A stretch of 64,000 bases of DNA from assembly GCA_910575475.1 (NCBI GenBank), contig CAJTGD010000007.1, forward strand, positions 62,001 through 126,000. The letters run 5' to 3'. Below are positions 52,059-61,791 of the stretch, piece after piece. The translations under genes and the position numbers were made by a program. The stretch is from Lachnospiraceae bacterium (GTDB lineage: Bacteria > Bacillota > Clostridia > Lachnospirales > Lachnospiraceae). The notes beneath the pieces are model-generated. The model made no database searches and had not been told where the DNA came from. It worked only from the letters and a program-made list of their open reading frames with translations. Numbering within the stretch: position 1 is the stretch's first letter; each line of letters opens with the position of its first letter.

Positions 52059-52643
52059 ATGAGCACTGGAAAAATAAAATATCTGGTTTTGTCTCTTGCA
52101 TCAGTCTGTCTCCTGACAGCCTGTTCTAAAAACCTGATCAAGGAAGGAACAGAACAGCTGGAGCAGGGAGATTACGAAAAAGCAGTTGCCGCCTTTGAAC
52201 AGGCGGCGGAGGATGCCCAAAAAGAGGGAGAGCGGGCGCCGGAAGCCTACCGGGGGATCGGAATGGCCTGCTATGCCCAGGAGGATTATGAGGGAACGCG
52301 TCAGAATCTTCAGAAGGCTCTGGATGAGGGCGGCCTGGAAACACCCATTATTTATAATCTGATAGGGGGCAGTTCCATGAAACTGGAAGATTATGACAGC
52401 GCGCTTGCCGCATTCAGTAAAGGGATCGAACTGCCGGAGAGCGGAACCGTTTCCCGGGGAACGAAGCAGGAGACGGAGGCGGATTACAGCGAGGTCATCC
52501 GGGAAATGAAATTCAACCGGGTCGTCTGCTTTGAAAAGAAGCTGGACTGGGAAAACGCGAAGGCGGCCATGGCGGAGTACGCAAGCCAGTATCCGGATGA
52601 TACGGAGGCGCAGAAGGAAGCGGAATTTCTCAGTACACGGTAA
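52059..52643 (+). CDS. TPR-repeat lipoprotein
   Basis: A 194-residue predicted lipoprotein. The lipobox LTAC puts the lipidated Cys at residue 22. The mature part holds three or four tetratricopeptide repeats (patterns near 33-60, 70-95 and 103-128: G..Y..A...F..A). TPR proteins act as scaffolds at the membrane; the partner is unknown. I chose ATG 52059 after AGAAGGAGTTGTGTC; the longer frame is not supported. It follows the second pump after 117 bases and is unlikely to be related to it. Confidence 0.85.
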   Translation: MSTGKIKYLVLSLASVCLLTACSKNLIKEGTEQLEQGDYEKAVAAFEQAAEDAQKEGERAPEAYRGIGMACYAQEDYEGTRQNLQKALDEGGLETPIIYNLIGGSSMKLEDYDSALAAFSKGIELPESGTVSRGTKQETEADYSEVIREMKFNRVVCFEKKLDWENAKAAMAEYASQYPDDTEAQKEAEFLSTR

Positions 52644-52765
52644 GGAATTGTTCAGAATAAGCTTTGCATATCTGGATACGCCGACTGACGACAACGGTTC
52701 CTGAGGAACTCTGCAAAAATAACTTTTAATAAGGATGCGATACTGGCTGAAAGGGACAATATTAT

Positions 52766-53329
52766 ATGAAGAGATCATATCAGATCACAGAGTTCTGTCG
52801 CCGTTTCCTGCAGGATTACATCGCAGAGAATGACTGCTGCGTGGATGCAACGGCAGGAAACGGCAATGATACAGAGTTTTTATGCCGCATGGCGGGAACT
52901 GGCGGAAAGGTCTATGTATTTGACATTCAGGCGGAAGCCCTGGAGCATACCAGGAACCGGCTGGAGACGGCAGGACTGCTTTCACGCGCCGTTCTGATCC
53001 GGGACGGACACGAGCATATGCTGGATCATGTAAAAGAGCCCGTGTCGGCGATCGTATTTAATTTCGGTTATCTCCCGGGTGGTGACCACAGGATCGCGAC
53101 CCGGCCGGAGACAAGCATCCGGGCGGTCAGCCAGGGGCTGGAGCTGCTAAAGCCGGGCGGCATCATGAGCCTGTGTATTTACAGCGGCGGGGATACCGGA
53201 TATGAAGAGCGGGACGCGCTACTTGAGTTTTTAAAGGAACTGGATTCCGGAAAATGGCTGGTCATCGTCAGCAGCTATTACAACCGCAGAAATGATCCGC
53301 CCCTTCCGGCTTTTATCATACGGCTCTGA
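52766..53329 (+). CDS. Class I SAM-dependent methyltransferase, MnmM (YtqB)-like
   Basis: A 187-residue methyltransferase. The SAM-binding motif I is VDATAGNGNDTEFL near 26-39, followed by YVFDIQAEALEHTR (motif II), and FNFGYLPGGDH near 98 as the catalytic motif. This matches the YtqB family, shown to be MnmM, which makes the last methylation of mnm5s2U34 in tRNA of many Gram-positives. There is no good ribosome site: AAAGGGACAATATTAT precedes the ATG. The 122-base upstream gap has a short TTCC/GGAA hairpin only. Confidence 0.85.
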   Translation: MKRSYQITEFCRRFLQDYIAENDCCVDATAGNGNDTEFLCRMAGTGGKVYVFDIQAEALEHTRNRLETAGLLSRAVLIRDGHEHMLDHVKEPVSAIVFNFGYLPGGDHRIATRPETSIRAVSQGLELLKPGGIMSLCIYSGGDTGYEERDALLEFLKELDSGKWLVIVSSYYNRRNDPPLPAFIIRL

Positions 53330-53432
53330 GGTAAGGCGCTGTAATTTATGAATTGCCGCATCTTGTTTGTCTGGAGCCTGATGCAGGAAAATATGCCGAG
53401 CGCTTGCCGCTTGGATAAGGGAGAATAGAACC

Positions 53433-54680
53433 ATGGAATTATATGATCTGAAACAGGAGGAAGAGCGCTTCATCCTGGTGGGAATCCAGCTGAGTGACAA
53501 TGAGCTTGCGGAGGAATCCCTGGACGAACTGGAGGCGCTTGCCAGGACCGCAGGTGCCGCGGCTGCGGGACGGCTGATCCAGAAACGGGAGGCCATGCAT
53601 CCCCAGACCTATATTGGAAAAGGAAAAATAGAAGAGCTGAAAGACCTGATCTGGGAGGAGGACGCATCCGGCATCATCTGCGATGACGAGCTTTCCGCGG
53701 TGCAGCTCAATCACCTGCAGCAGGAGCTGGAGTGCAAGGTCATTGACCGGACACTGCTGATCCTGGACATCTTTGCCGCGCATGCGGTTTCCGGAGAAGG
53801 CAAGATCCAGGTAGAGCTGGCACAGCTCCGTTACCGGTCGGCACGGCTTACCGGACTGGGCAACTCCCTTTCTCGTCTGGGCGGCGGGATTGGGACGAGA
53901 GGCCCGGGAGAGAAAAAGCTGGAGATGGACCGGCGCCTGATCCGGGAGAGGATCAGCCGTCTGAAACGGGAGCTGAAGGAAGTGGAACAGCACCGGGAAC
54001 TGATCCGCACCCAGAGGAAGCGCTCCAACATGAAGGTGGCGGCATTGGTAGGCTATACCTCGGCGGGGAAGAGCAGTATGGAAAATGCCCTGACAGACGC
54101 GGGGATCCTGGAGGATGCGATGCTTTTTTCCACGCTGGACACCACCACCCGGGTTCTGGAGCTGGAAGGAAAGCAGAAGATCTTGCTGACCGATACGGTA
54201 GGATTTATCCGGAAGCTGCCCCATCACCTGATCGAGGCATTTAAAAGTACACTGGAGGAGGCTAGGTACGCGGACATCATCATCCACGTGGTGGATGCCT
54301 CCAATCCTCAGATGGACACCCAGATGTATGTGGTTTACGACACCCTGCGCCAGCTCGGAGTGGAGGGAAAGCCGGTGATCACGCTGTTCAACAAACAGGA
54401 CCTGCTTGCAGAGCCGGGGCATTTTCGGGATTTTCAGGCAGATTACACGATACCCGCGTCTGCCAGGACGGGGCAGGGGCTGGAAGAACTGAAAAGAGTC
54501 CTGTCGGAGATCCTTCGAAAAGACCAGGTTTATATCGAACGGCTGTATCCCTTCGAGGATGCGGGAAAGGTCCAGGTGATCCGCGCCAGCGGACAGCTTT
54601 TGGAGGAAGAATACGTTCCAGAGGGGATTGCCGTCAAGGCATATGTACCGAAAGAAATCTATCTGTCAGGGAGGATCTAA
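53433..54680 (+). CDS. hflX: GTPase HflX
   Basis: A 415-residue ribosome-associated GTPase that splits stalled or hibernating ribosomes. The N-terminal HflX domain has AGAAAAGRLIQKRE and the PQTYIGKGKIEELK motif (near 55). The coiled region has SRLGGGIGTRGPGEKKLEMDRR. The G domain has G1 GYTSAGKSS near 205, G3 DTVGFIRKLP near 250, G4 NKQD near 325 and G5 SARTG near 345. The start follows AAGGGAGAATAGAACC. It ends 4 bases before the RND permease start, whose ribosome site lies in the hflX end. Confidence 0.96.
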   Translation: MELYDLKQEEERFILVGIQLSDNELAEESLDELEALARTAGAAAAGRLIQKREAMHPQTYIGKGKIEELKDLIWEEDASGIICDDELSAVQLNHLQQELECKVIDRTLLILDIFAAHAVSGEGKIQVELAQLRYRSARLTGLGNSLSRLGGGIGTRGPGEKKLEMDRRLIRERISRLKRELKEVEQHRELIRTQRKRSNMKVAALVGYTSAGKSSMENALTDAGILEDAMLFSTLDTTTRVLELEGKQKILLTDTVGFIRKLPHHLIEAFKSTLEEARYADIIIHVVDASNPQMDTQMYVVYDTLRQLGVEGKPVITLFNKQDLLAEPGHFRDFQADYTIPASARTGQGLEELKRVLSEILRKDQVYIERLYPFEDAGKVQVIRASGQLLEEEYVPEGIAVKAYVPKEIYLSGRI

Positions 54681-54684
54681 ACTC

Positions 54685-57600
54685 ATGCTATCAAAATTCA
54701 GTGTTAAGAAGCCATATACCGTAGTGGTTGCGGTGGTCCTGGTCCTGATCTTGGGCTATGTGTCCTTTGACAAGATGACGGTAGACCTGCTGCCGGACAT
54801 GAACCTGCCCTATGCAGTGGTCATGACGACCTATCCGGGAGCCAGCCCGGAGGAGGTGGAGGCTACGGTCACAAAGCCGGTGGAGCAGGCCATGGCGACC
54901 ATCAGCAACATCAAGAATGTGAGCTCTTCCTCCATGGAAAATGCGTCCACGGTCATATTGGAGTTCGAACAGACCGCCAATATGGACTCAGCTACCATTG
55001 AGATGCGGGAAAGCCTGGACCAGATCAAAGGCTACTGGCCGGATACGGTGGGCAATCCTATCATCATGAAGATGAACCCCGCCATGCTGCCCGTAATGAT
55101 CCCGGCAGTCAGTGTGGAAGGAGCGGACGCGGCGGAGACCACCCGGATCATCAAGGAGGAGGTCCTGCCTGAGCTGGAAAGTCTGGAAGGTGTGGCTTCG
55201 GTCAACATGTACGGAGATGTGGAGGAGACCATCCGGGTGACCATCAAGAAGGCCAAGGTCAGCAGCGTGGACGCCAGTGTCCAGAACCAGCTGGACCGGA
55301 AGTTCCAGGAAGCAGAGGATGCGCTGGCCGAGGCCAAAGCCCAGGTCGAGGACGGCAAGAGCCAGATGGAAGCCGGAGTGGGAGCGGCGGCAGGCCAGCT
55401 TGGCGCGGCAGAGCAGCAGATCGCCCAGGGAGACGCGGAGCTGATGCAGGGCCGGCTGGAGATCAAGGAAAAGAAAAGCCAGCTTGAGCTTGCCAGGACG
55501 ACCCTTCAGATCGCGGCGGCAGGGCTGGATGCCAGCGAACAGGCACTGAATGAACAGAAGCAGGAGCTGGAGGATTTCAACAGCCGCAGAGGCGAGATCG
55601 AAGCGGAATACCAGCAGGTGCAGAAGGAGATCCAGGAGCTGCTGGCCTCTATGGGACAGGTTCCCCCGGCCGGCGACGGCTCAGGAAATGGGGATGCCTC
55701 CGGGGACGGCACCGGGAATCCGGGAGCGGGAGGAGACGGAAGCGTGACACCGGGAGGAAGCGGCACAGGCAGCTCGGGAGCAGACGGGACCGGTTCGATC
55801 AACCCGGGAGCAGGCGGAAGCGGCACGATCAATCCGGGAGCAGGCGGAAACGGGACGGGCGGAAGCGGAGCGACGATCCCGGGCGGAAATATCCCGGATC
55901 TCTCCCAGGGAATCGGCGGCACGGAGACTACCCTGCTGGACGGCACCACCATCACGATCCCCAATATCAACCTGCCGGGCGGGATTCCTGACATTTCCGT
56001 ACCGGACGGCACTGATCTGGAGAAGCTGGCTCAGCTGCAGCTTGCCCAGGCGGCCCTGGCTTCCCAGCTTGCGCTGCTGGATCAGTACGATTCCACTATG
56101 GGGATGATCAACGAAGGACTGGGACAGATCGGCGCAAACCGCCAGATCATTTCGGACAAGCAGGCCGAGCTGGATATGGCCCAGACGATGCTGGATCAGG
56201 CGGAAGAGCAGCTGAATGCGGGAACGTTGTCCTTGGCCCAGGCAAGAGCCCAGCTGGGAGCGGCCCAGCTGACCGCGGCTCTGGAGATGAGCAGCGTATC
56301 CGCCCAGCTTGCGGTGGGAGAATCGGCCATCAAGGCACAGGAGGAGGAACTCAAGAAAGCAAAGGATTCGGCCAGCGCCGCCGCGGACATGGAAGCCATG
56401 CTGACGGCCGAGACCGTGCAGACTCTGCTGACGGCGCAGAACTTCAACATGCCCGCAGGCTATGTGAAGGAGGACGGAATCGATTACCTGATCCGGGTAG
56501 GCGATAAGTTTTCTTCCATTGAAGAGCTGCGCAAGCTGGTACTGGTGGAGCGGGAAGGGATCAATCCCATCCGGCTTTCCGACATCGCGGATGTAGAGCG
56601 GAAGGACAATTCGGACGAAACCTACGCCAAGATCAACGGGGAGAACGGGATCCTGTTCCAGATCCAGAAGCAGACCGGATACTCCACCGGGGACGTGACA
56701 GACCGGGTGCTGGACCGCCTGGAAAAGATTGAGAAGAACAATCAGGACATCCATTCCGTAGTGCTGATGAACCAGGGCGTCTATATTGACATGGTGATCG
56801 GCTCCGTGCTGCAGAATCTGGTGTTCGGCGCGGCGCTTGCGATCCTGATCCTGCTGGTATTCCTGCGGGATATCCGGCCGACCTTCGTCATCGCCTGCTC
56901 CATCCCGATCAGTATCCTGACGGCCATCGTGCTGATGTATTTCAGCGGGGTGACCATGAATGTCATCTCCCTGTCCGGACTGGCTCTGGGCGTGGGGATG
57001 CTGGTGGACAACTCCATCGTCGTGATCGAAAACATTTACCGGATGCGCAATGAAGAAGGGGCATCGGCCAAAAAGGCGGCAATCCAGGGAGCAAAGGAAG
57101 TGGCGGGCGCCATTGCGGCCTCCACTCTGACCACGGTGTGCGTATTCCTTCCCATTGTATTTACGGAAGGCATCGCGAGACAGCTGTTTGTGGATATGGG
57201 ACTGACCATCGCCTATTCCCTGCTGGCAAGCCTTGTGGTGGCGCTGAGCCTGGTGCCCATGATGTCCGCGGGAGTTCTGCGGAAGACCGAGCAGAAGGAG
57301 ACCCGCTTGTATGCGGGGATCCAGAATGTATATGAAAGGCTGCTCCGGATCGCGCTGAAAGGAAAGATCGCCGTACTGGCAGGCGCGCTTGCCCTGTTTG
57401 TCTTAAGCGGCGCTCTGCTGCTCGCCCGGGGGACCCAGTTCATGCCCTCCATGCAGAGTACGGAGATCAGCATGAGCGTTTCCATGCCGGACGGAACTCC
57501 GCTGGCAGAAACGGCCCGGGCTGCGGACGCATTTGCCGAACAGATCGGGGAGATCGCCGATGTGGAGGACGTGGGCGGAATGGCAGGAGGCTCCGGGGGA

Positions 57601-58920
57601 CTGGGAATGGGCTCTTCCGCTACCAATGAAGTGCAGTTTTACGCTCTGGTCAGCGAGGACCGCACCATGTCCGACCGGAAGCTGCAGAAGGAGCTGGAAA
57701 AAGCAGCGCAGGATCAGGGACTGGAGATCAATGTGAGCATGTCCAACATGGATATGAGCGCCCTGGGAAGCTCCGGCATTTCCGTGCAGATCAAGGGAAA
57801 TGAGCTGGATACCCTGCGCAGGATCGCCGGGGAAGTGGCGGAGATCGTGTCAAATGTAAAAGGGACCCAAAACGTGTCCGACGGCATGGAGGAGGTGACC
57901 AGAGAGCTCCGGATCGTAGTGGATAAGGCGAAGGCCATTGCCCACAATCTGACGGTGGCTCAGGTTTATCAGGATCTGGCGGCAAGGCTGCGGGATCAGA
58001 CCTCATCCACCAATCTGGAGATGGATACCGCCACCATCGGGATCGTGGTGGAGGAGCAGAAGAACCAGGAGCTGACAAGAGAGGATATCCAAAACCTGGT
58101 TCTGGATGTGAAAAAGGAAGACGGGACGACGGAAAAGCTGGCGCTTAAGGACGTGGCGGCATTTGAGGACGGCGAAGGGCTGCAGGCCATTTCCAGGGAT
58201 GCCCAGAGCCGGTACATCAATGTCAGCGCCGAGGTGGCGGAGGACGACAACGTGGGGCTGGTCAGCAGCCGGATCCAGAAGGAGCTGAACAAGTACCGGA
58301 TCCCGGAGGGCTATACGGTGAAGATGACCGGGGAAGACGAGACCATCCGGGAGACGATGATCGAGCTTTTGAAAATGCTGGCCCTGGCCGTGGTGTTCAT
58401 GTACCTGATCATGGTGGCGCAGTTCCAGTCCCTGCGCTCCCCGTTCATCGTCATGTTTACGGTGCCGCTGGCATTTACCGGGGGATTCCTGGGACTGCTG
58501 GTGTCCGGAGGACTGATGAGCGTCATCGCCATGATCGGATTTGTCATGCTTTCCGGGATCATTGTCAACAACGGGATCGTATTTATCGATTATACGAATC
58601 AGCTGGTATCCGCGGGATACGAGATGACGGAAGCACTTGTGGAGGCCGGAAGGACCAGGCTTCGGCCCATCGTCATGACGGCGCTGACCACCATCCTGGG
58701 ATTGTCCACGATGGCGCTGGGAGTGGGATCCGGTGCGGATATGGTACAGCCCATGGCGGTAGTCACGATCGGCGGCCTGACCTACGGTACGATTCTGACC
58801 CTGTTCGTGGTGCCCTGTATTTACGGATTGTTCCGAAAGAAGGAAAAGGCAAGACTGAAAGAAGGAATGGAAGACAGCTTAGAGGATTACATGGAAGAGA
58901 TCTATGAGGAAGAGGAGTAA
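54685..58920 (+). CDS. Very long RND-family efflux permease with coiled-coil and Gly-rich insert
   Basis: A 1411-residue transporter. It has RND helix 1 (about 10-27), porter motifs NLPYAVVMTTYPGASPEEVE near 38 and the paired helices (VLQNLVFGAALAILILLVFL, SGLALGVGMLVDNSIVVIENI near 690-790). The second half repeats this (MLALAVVFMYLIMVAQFQSL, LSGIIVNNGIVFIDYTN near 1230-1320). Between porter segments of the first half, residues about 200-575 hold two Ala/Gln/Glu-rich coiled coils separated by a Gly/Ser/Asn-rich linker (about 326-402). Ordinary RND permeases have about 1050 residues; the extra 350 are this insert. I infer lipid or drug export without an outer membrane. ATG 54685 has AGGGAGGA upstream. 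Confidence 0.93.
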   Translation: MLSKFSVKKPYTVVVAVVLVLILGYVSFDKMTVDLLPDMNLPYAVVMTTYPGASPEEVEATVTKPVEQAMATISNIKNVSSSSMENASTVILEFEQTANMDSATIEMRESLDQIKGYWPDTVGNPIIMKMNPAMLPVMIPAVSVEGADAAETTRIIKEEVLPELESLEGVASVNMYGDVEETIRVTIKKAKVSSVDASVQNQLDRKFQEAEDALAEAKAQVEDGKSQMEAGVGAAAGQLGAAEQQIAQGDAELMQGRLEIKEKKSQLELARTTLQIAAAGLDASEQALNEQKQELEDFNSRRGEIEAEYQQVQKEIQELLASMGQVPPAGDGSGNGDASGDGTGNPGAGGDGSVTPGGSGTGSSGADGTGSINPGAGGSGTINPGAGGNGTGGSGATIPGGNIPDLSQGIGGTETTLLDGTTITIPNINLPGGIPDISVPDGTDLEKLAQLQLAQAALASQLALLDQYDSTMGMINEGLGQIGANRQIISDKQAELDMAQTMLDQAEEQLNAGTLSLAQARAQLGAAQLTAALEMSSVSAQLAVGESAIKAQEEELKKAKDSASAAADMEAMLTAETVQTLLTAQNFNMPAGYVKEDGIDYLIRVGDKFSSIEELRKLVLVEREGINPIRLSDIADVERKDNSDETYAKINGENGILFQIQKQTGYSTGDVTDRVLDRLEKIEKNNQDIHSVVLMNQGVYIDMVIGSVLQNLVFGAALAILILLVFLRDIRPTFVIACSIPISILTAIVLMYFSGVTMNVISLSGLALGVGMLVDNSIVVIENIYRMRNEEGASAKKAAIQGAKEVAGAIAASTLTTVCVFLPIVFTEGIARQLFVDMGLTIAYSLLASLVVALSLVPMMSAGVLRKTEQKETRLYAGIQNVYERLLRIALKGKIAVLAGALALFVLSGALLLARGTQFMPSMQSTEISMSVSMPDGTPLAETARAADAFAEQIGEIADVEDVGGMAGGSGGLGMGSSATNEVQFYALVSEDRTMSDRKLQKELEKAAQDQGLEINVSMSNMDMSALGSSGISVQIKGNELDTLRRIAGEVAEIVSNVKGTQNVSDGMEEVTRELRIVVDKAKAIAHNLTVAQVYQDLAARLRDQTSSTNLEMDTATIGIVVEEQKNQELTREDIQNLVLDVKKEDGTTEKLALKDVAAFEDGEGLQAISRDAQSRYINVSAEVAEDDNVGLVSSRIQKELNKYRIPEGYTVKMTGEDETIRETMIELLKMLALAVVFMYLIMVAQFQSLRSPFIVMFTVPLAFTGGFLGLLVSGGLMSVIAMIGFVMLSGIIVNNGIVFIDYTNQLVSAGYEMTEALVEAGRTRLRPIVMTALTTILGLSTMALGVGSGADMVQPMAVVTIGGLTYGTILTLFVVPCIYGLFRKKEKARLKEGMEDSLEDYMEEIYEEEE
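55801..55860 (+). repeat. Short tandem repeat in the RND Gly-rich linker
   Basis: Two 30-base copies, 55801-55830 and 55831-55860, that encode NPGAGGSGTI-like units. They are part of a larger low-complexity Gly-rich segment (about 55660-55890). Confidence 0.75.
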
Positions 58921-58937
58921 TAAGGGAGGTCCGGGAT

Positions 58938-59528
58938 ATGTTTCAGGAGGCAGTGGAGTTTGCGACGAAGGCGCATGAAGGGCAGGTACGGAAAGGAACA
59001 AGGAAACCATATATCGTCCACCCGATCGAGGTGGCGGAGATCGTCAGAACCATGACATCGGATGAGGAGGTGCTCTGCGCCGCGGTCCTGCATGATACGA
59101 TCGAGGACTGCACAGGGGTAACGGAGGACATCCTGCGCAGCCGCTTCGGAGAACGTGTGGCAGCACTGGTCGCAGGGGAGAGCGAAGACAAATCCAAAAC
59201 CTGGGAGGAACGCAAAAGCACGACGATACGGCATTTAAAAACAGAATCCAGAGAGCTGCAGACGATCGCCCTGGCGGACAAGCTGTCCAACATGCGGGAC
59301 ATTGACCGGGATTATCCGGTTCTGGGGGAAGGTCTGTGGATGAAGTTCCGGATGCACAGCAAGCAGGCCATCGGCTGGTATTACAAGGGCGTCATGGAAG
59401 CGCTGCAGGAAGACTTTCAGGAGGTTCCGGCATTTCAGGAATACTGCCGTCTGGTGAGGAAGCATTTCGGAGACGCGCCGGCATCTCTGGAATGGAAAGA
59501 GGAAAAGAAAAGGAGGGGAGCCAAATGA
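58938..59528 (+). CDS. HD-domain protein, probable small alarmone hydrolase-like enzyme
   Basis: A 196-residue HD phosphohydrolase. It resembles the hydrolase half of RelA/SpoT: ATKAHEGQVRKGTRKPYIVHPIEVAEI near residues 8-36, LHDTIED near 51 (HD pair), and ALADKLSNMRDI near 115. The synthetase half is absent. The likely role is (p)ppGpp or related nucleotide hydrolysis; I cannot exclude another nucleotide substrate. The C-terminus is very basic. The ATGA at 59525-59528 shares its stop with the start of the ParA gene. It is 17 bases behind the RND gene, following GGGAGGTCCGGGAT. Confidence 0.87.
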   Translation: MFQEAVEFATKAHEGQVRKGTRKPYIVHPIEVAEIVRTMTSDEEVLCAAVLHDTIEDCTGVTEDILRSRFGERVAALVAGESEDKSKTWEERKSTTIRHLKTESRELQTIALADKLSNMRDIDRDYPVLGEGLWMKFRMHSKQAIGWYYKGVMEALQEDFQEVPAFQEYCRLVRKHFGDAPASLEWKEEKKRRGAK

Positions 59529-60328
59529 GCGGTACAAACGTCATCTGCTTTGCAAATAACAAGGGCGGGAGCGGGAAATCCACCACATGCTCCAACATCG
59601 GCTACGGCCTGTCGGTTCTGGGGAAAAAGGTGCTCCTGGTGGACGGGGATATGCAGCTGAACCTGTCGCTGTCCCTGTTTGAGGAGGACCAGGTGCTGGA
59701 CTTCGCGCGCAGCGAGAAGAACCTTTACGAAGGGATCCGCAGACAATCCGACCTGACGGATTTTATCGTGCGTTCCCCCTTTGAAAACCTGGATCTGATC
59801 CCCTCCTCCACGCTGATGTGCTCCATCGAATATGAGCTGTTTACCAAATGGCAGAGGGAATATATCCTCAAAAAATGTCTGGCAAATATCATGTCCTCCG
59901 GGGAATACGATTATATCCTGATCGACGCGCCGCCCACCCTGGGGGGATGGGTGATGAACATCCTGTGCGCTTCGGACGCGGTGATCATCCCGGTCGAGTC
60001 CAGCCCATGGGGGATGTTCGGCCTGGCAAATATGTTCGAATTTTTGGGGGAGGTTCGTCAGATCGCCCCGGAGCTTCAGACGGGCGGCGTGGTGATCACA
60101 AAGGTAGATACCCGGAAAAGCTATTTCCGGCAGACCCTGGATACGCTGAAAGAGCTGGACGGGGTGAAGGTATTTGACACCTATATCCGGGTGGACAGCG
60201 GGGTGGAATGGTCCCAGGACAACCACGTGCCGATCATGGCTTACAGGAAAAACAGCCGCAGCGCGAAGGAATATATGGAATTGACGGAGGAGATCGTGCA
60301 GCGGTTTGAGGGCGGACACGGAAAGTGA
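59525..60328 (+). CDS. ParA/MinD-family ATPase
   Basis: A 267-residue P-loop ATPase. It has the deviant Walker A KGGSGKST (about 13-20; two lysines), switch I-like VDGDMQLNLSL near 41, and Walker B YILIDAPP near 125. It has no DNA-binding extension and no ParB partner, so plasmid partition is unlikely. It could position a protein complex or regulate a coupled process. The start overlaps the stop of the HD gene as ATGA and has AGGAGGGGAGCC upstream. It is followed 20 bases later by an AraC regulator. Confidence 0.9.
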   Translation: MSGTNVICFANNKGGSGKSTTCSNIGYGLSVLGKKVLLVDGDMQLNLSLSLFEEDQVLDFARSEKNLYEGIRRQSDLTDFIVRSPFENLDLIPSSTLMCSIEYELFTKWQREYILKKCLANIMSSGEYDYILIDAPPTLGGWVMNILCASDAVIIPVESSPWGMFGLANMFEFLGEVRQIAPELQTGGVVITKVDTRKSYFRQTLDTLKELDGVKVFDTYIRVDSGVEWSQDNHVPIMAYRKNSRSAKEYMELTEEIVQRFEGGHGK

Positions 60329-60347
60329 TACAACGGAGCAAAAAGGT

Positions 60348-61307
60348 ATGCATCAGGATTTGATCAGGGAATTATCAGTCATCACGGAAGAAGAGCAGAG
60401 TATTCTGGACGGGCGGCAGGGCATCGACCAGCAGCTTTACACGGAGAAAAAGGAGCTGGTCGTAGACAGCGAGAAGCTGCTGAAACGGGGAAAGCTGATC
60501 GAGGTGAGGCCCCACACCCGTTTTGTAAAGTTTCCCCGGCACCGGCACAATTATGTAGAAGTGATCTACATGTGCCAGGGGACTACGACACATTATATCG
60601 ACGGAAATGAGGTCGTTCTGGAGCCAGGCGACCTTTTGTTTCTAAACCAGAATTCGGAGCAGGAGATCCTGCCCGCCGGGGAAGCGGACATCGCGGTGAA
60701 CTTCATCATCCTGCCCGAGTTTTTTAATATGGCATTTTCCATGATGGGAACGGAGGAAAATACGCTGAAGGAATTTCTGGTGGGGACACTGTGCGGTAAA
60801 AATGAACAGACCTCGTATCTGTATTTCCATGTGGCGGATGTACTTCCGATCCAGAATCTGGTGGAAAATATGGTCTGGACGATCTTTTACGATATGGGAA
60901 ACAAACGGAGCTGCAACCAGATCACCATGGGATTGCTTTTGCTGCAGCTTTTGAATTACATGGATAAGATGGAGACTGGAAGCTCCCGCTTTGACACGGA
61001 GCTCACCGGAAATGTGCTGAAATATATCGAGGAGCACTATAAGGACGGCAGCCTTTCCGAGCTGGCCGAACTGATGAATTATGATCTGTACTGGCTCAGC
61101 CGGGAGATCAAGAAACGCACCGGAAAGACCTACAAGGAGCTTCTTCAGGCTAAGCGGATGAGCCAGGCGGCCTATCTGCTTACCAGCAGCCGGCTTCCCA
61201 TAGCGGATATCATAGAGTCCGTGGGGTATGACAATACGAGCTACTTCTATCGGAAATTTAAAGAACGATACGGGGCAGGCCCGAAGGAGTACCGGAAAGG
61301 TGTATGA
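60348..61307 (+). CDS. AraC-family transcriptional regulator with cupin sensor
   Basis: A 319-residue regulator. The N-terminal cupin-like domain is near residues 50-130 (FPRHRHNYVEVIYMCQG, LEPGDLLFLNQ). The C-terminal AraC domain has two helix-turn-helix motifs: LAELMNYDLYWLSREIKKRTGKT and IADIIESVGYDNTSYFYRKFKERYG. Ligand probably a sugar. I chose ATG 60348 after CGGAGCAAAAAGGT. It is 20 bases after the ParA gene and on the strand of the signalling operon and rhamnulokinase, which it may control; no evidence beyond position. Confidence 0.9.
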   Translation: MHQDLIRELSVITEEEQSILDGRQGIDQQLYTEKKELVVDSEKLLKRGKLIEVRPHTRFVKFPRHRHNYVEVIYMCQGTTTHYIDGNEVVLEPGDLLFLNQNSEQEILPAGEADIAVNFIILPEFFNMAFSMMGTEENTLKEFLVGTLCGKNEQTSYLYFHVADVLPIQNLVENMVWTIFYDMGNKRSCNQITMGLLLLQLLNYMDKMETGSSRFDTELTGNVLKYIEEHYKDGSLSELAELMNYDLYWLSREIKKRTGKTYKELLQAKRMSQAAYLLTSSRLPIADIIESVGYDNTSYFYRKFKERYGAGPKEYRKGV

Positions 61308-61404
61308 AGCGGCAGTTTCAGGCTTGATTTTATCGATGTTCTGCTTTAAAATAGGGTTTACGGAGTATGGGGATGTCCCCGATAAAAAACAGGGAGGCGG
61401 TTGT

Positions 61405-61767
61405 ATGCAGAGACGTATTTTGGTAGTGGATGATGATTCCATGAATCTGGTGAGGACGAAGATGATCCTGGGGAAGTATTATGAGGTGCTGCTTGCGGAA
61501 TCAGGGGAAGAGGCGCTTGAAAAGCTGAAAAATGAGAAGGTCGATCTGGTTCTTCTGGATATAGAGATGCCGAAGATGAACGGGATGGAAGTGTTTGAGC
61601 GTATGAAGGAAGGCTCGGCCGATATTCCTGTGATTTTTCTGACGGCATCGGGAGACGAGGATGATGTTATGAGCGCGATCAGGCTGGGGGCAGTGAACTA
61701 CCTGAAGAAGCCGTTCATGCCGCAGGAACTGATGAAGCGGGTGGCCCAGGAGCTGCAGCAGGACTAA
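61405..61767 (+). CDS. Stand-alone receiver-domain response regulator
   Basis: A 120-residue CheY-like protein with no output domain. The acidic pocket is VVDDDS (residues 7-12), phospho-acceptor Asp52 (LLDIEMPKMNG), Thr/Ala switch LTASG near 80, and conserved Lys in LKKPF (100-104). The start follows AGGGAGGCGGTTGT. Two short gaps link it to the V4R and GGDEF genes downstream, so the three probably work together. No kinase lies in the operon. Confidence 0.93.
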   Translation: MQRRILVVDDDSMNLVRTKMILGKYYEVLLAESGEEALEKLKNEKVDLVLLDIEMPKMNGMEVFERMKEGSADIPVIFLTASGDEDDVMSAIRLGAVNYLKKPFMPQELMKRVAQELQQD

Positions 61768-61791
61768 GAAGGGAAAGGCAGAAAGGGAAGC

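Noticed and set aside
59525-60328. ParA gene considered as a sign of an integrated plasmid
   Set aside because: No ParB, replication, mobilisation or integrase gene is near, and it is coupled to an HD gene in ordinary chromosomal context.
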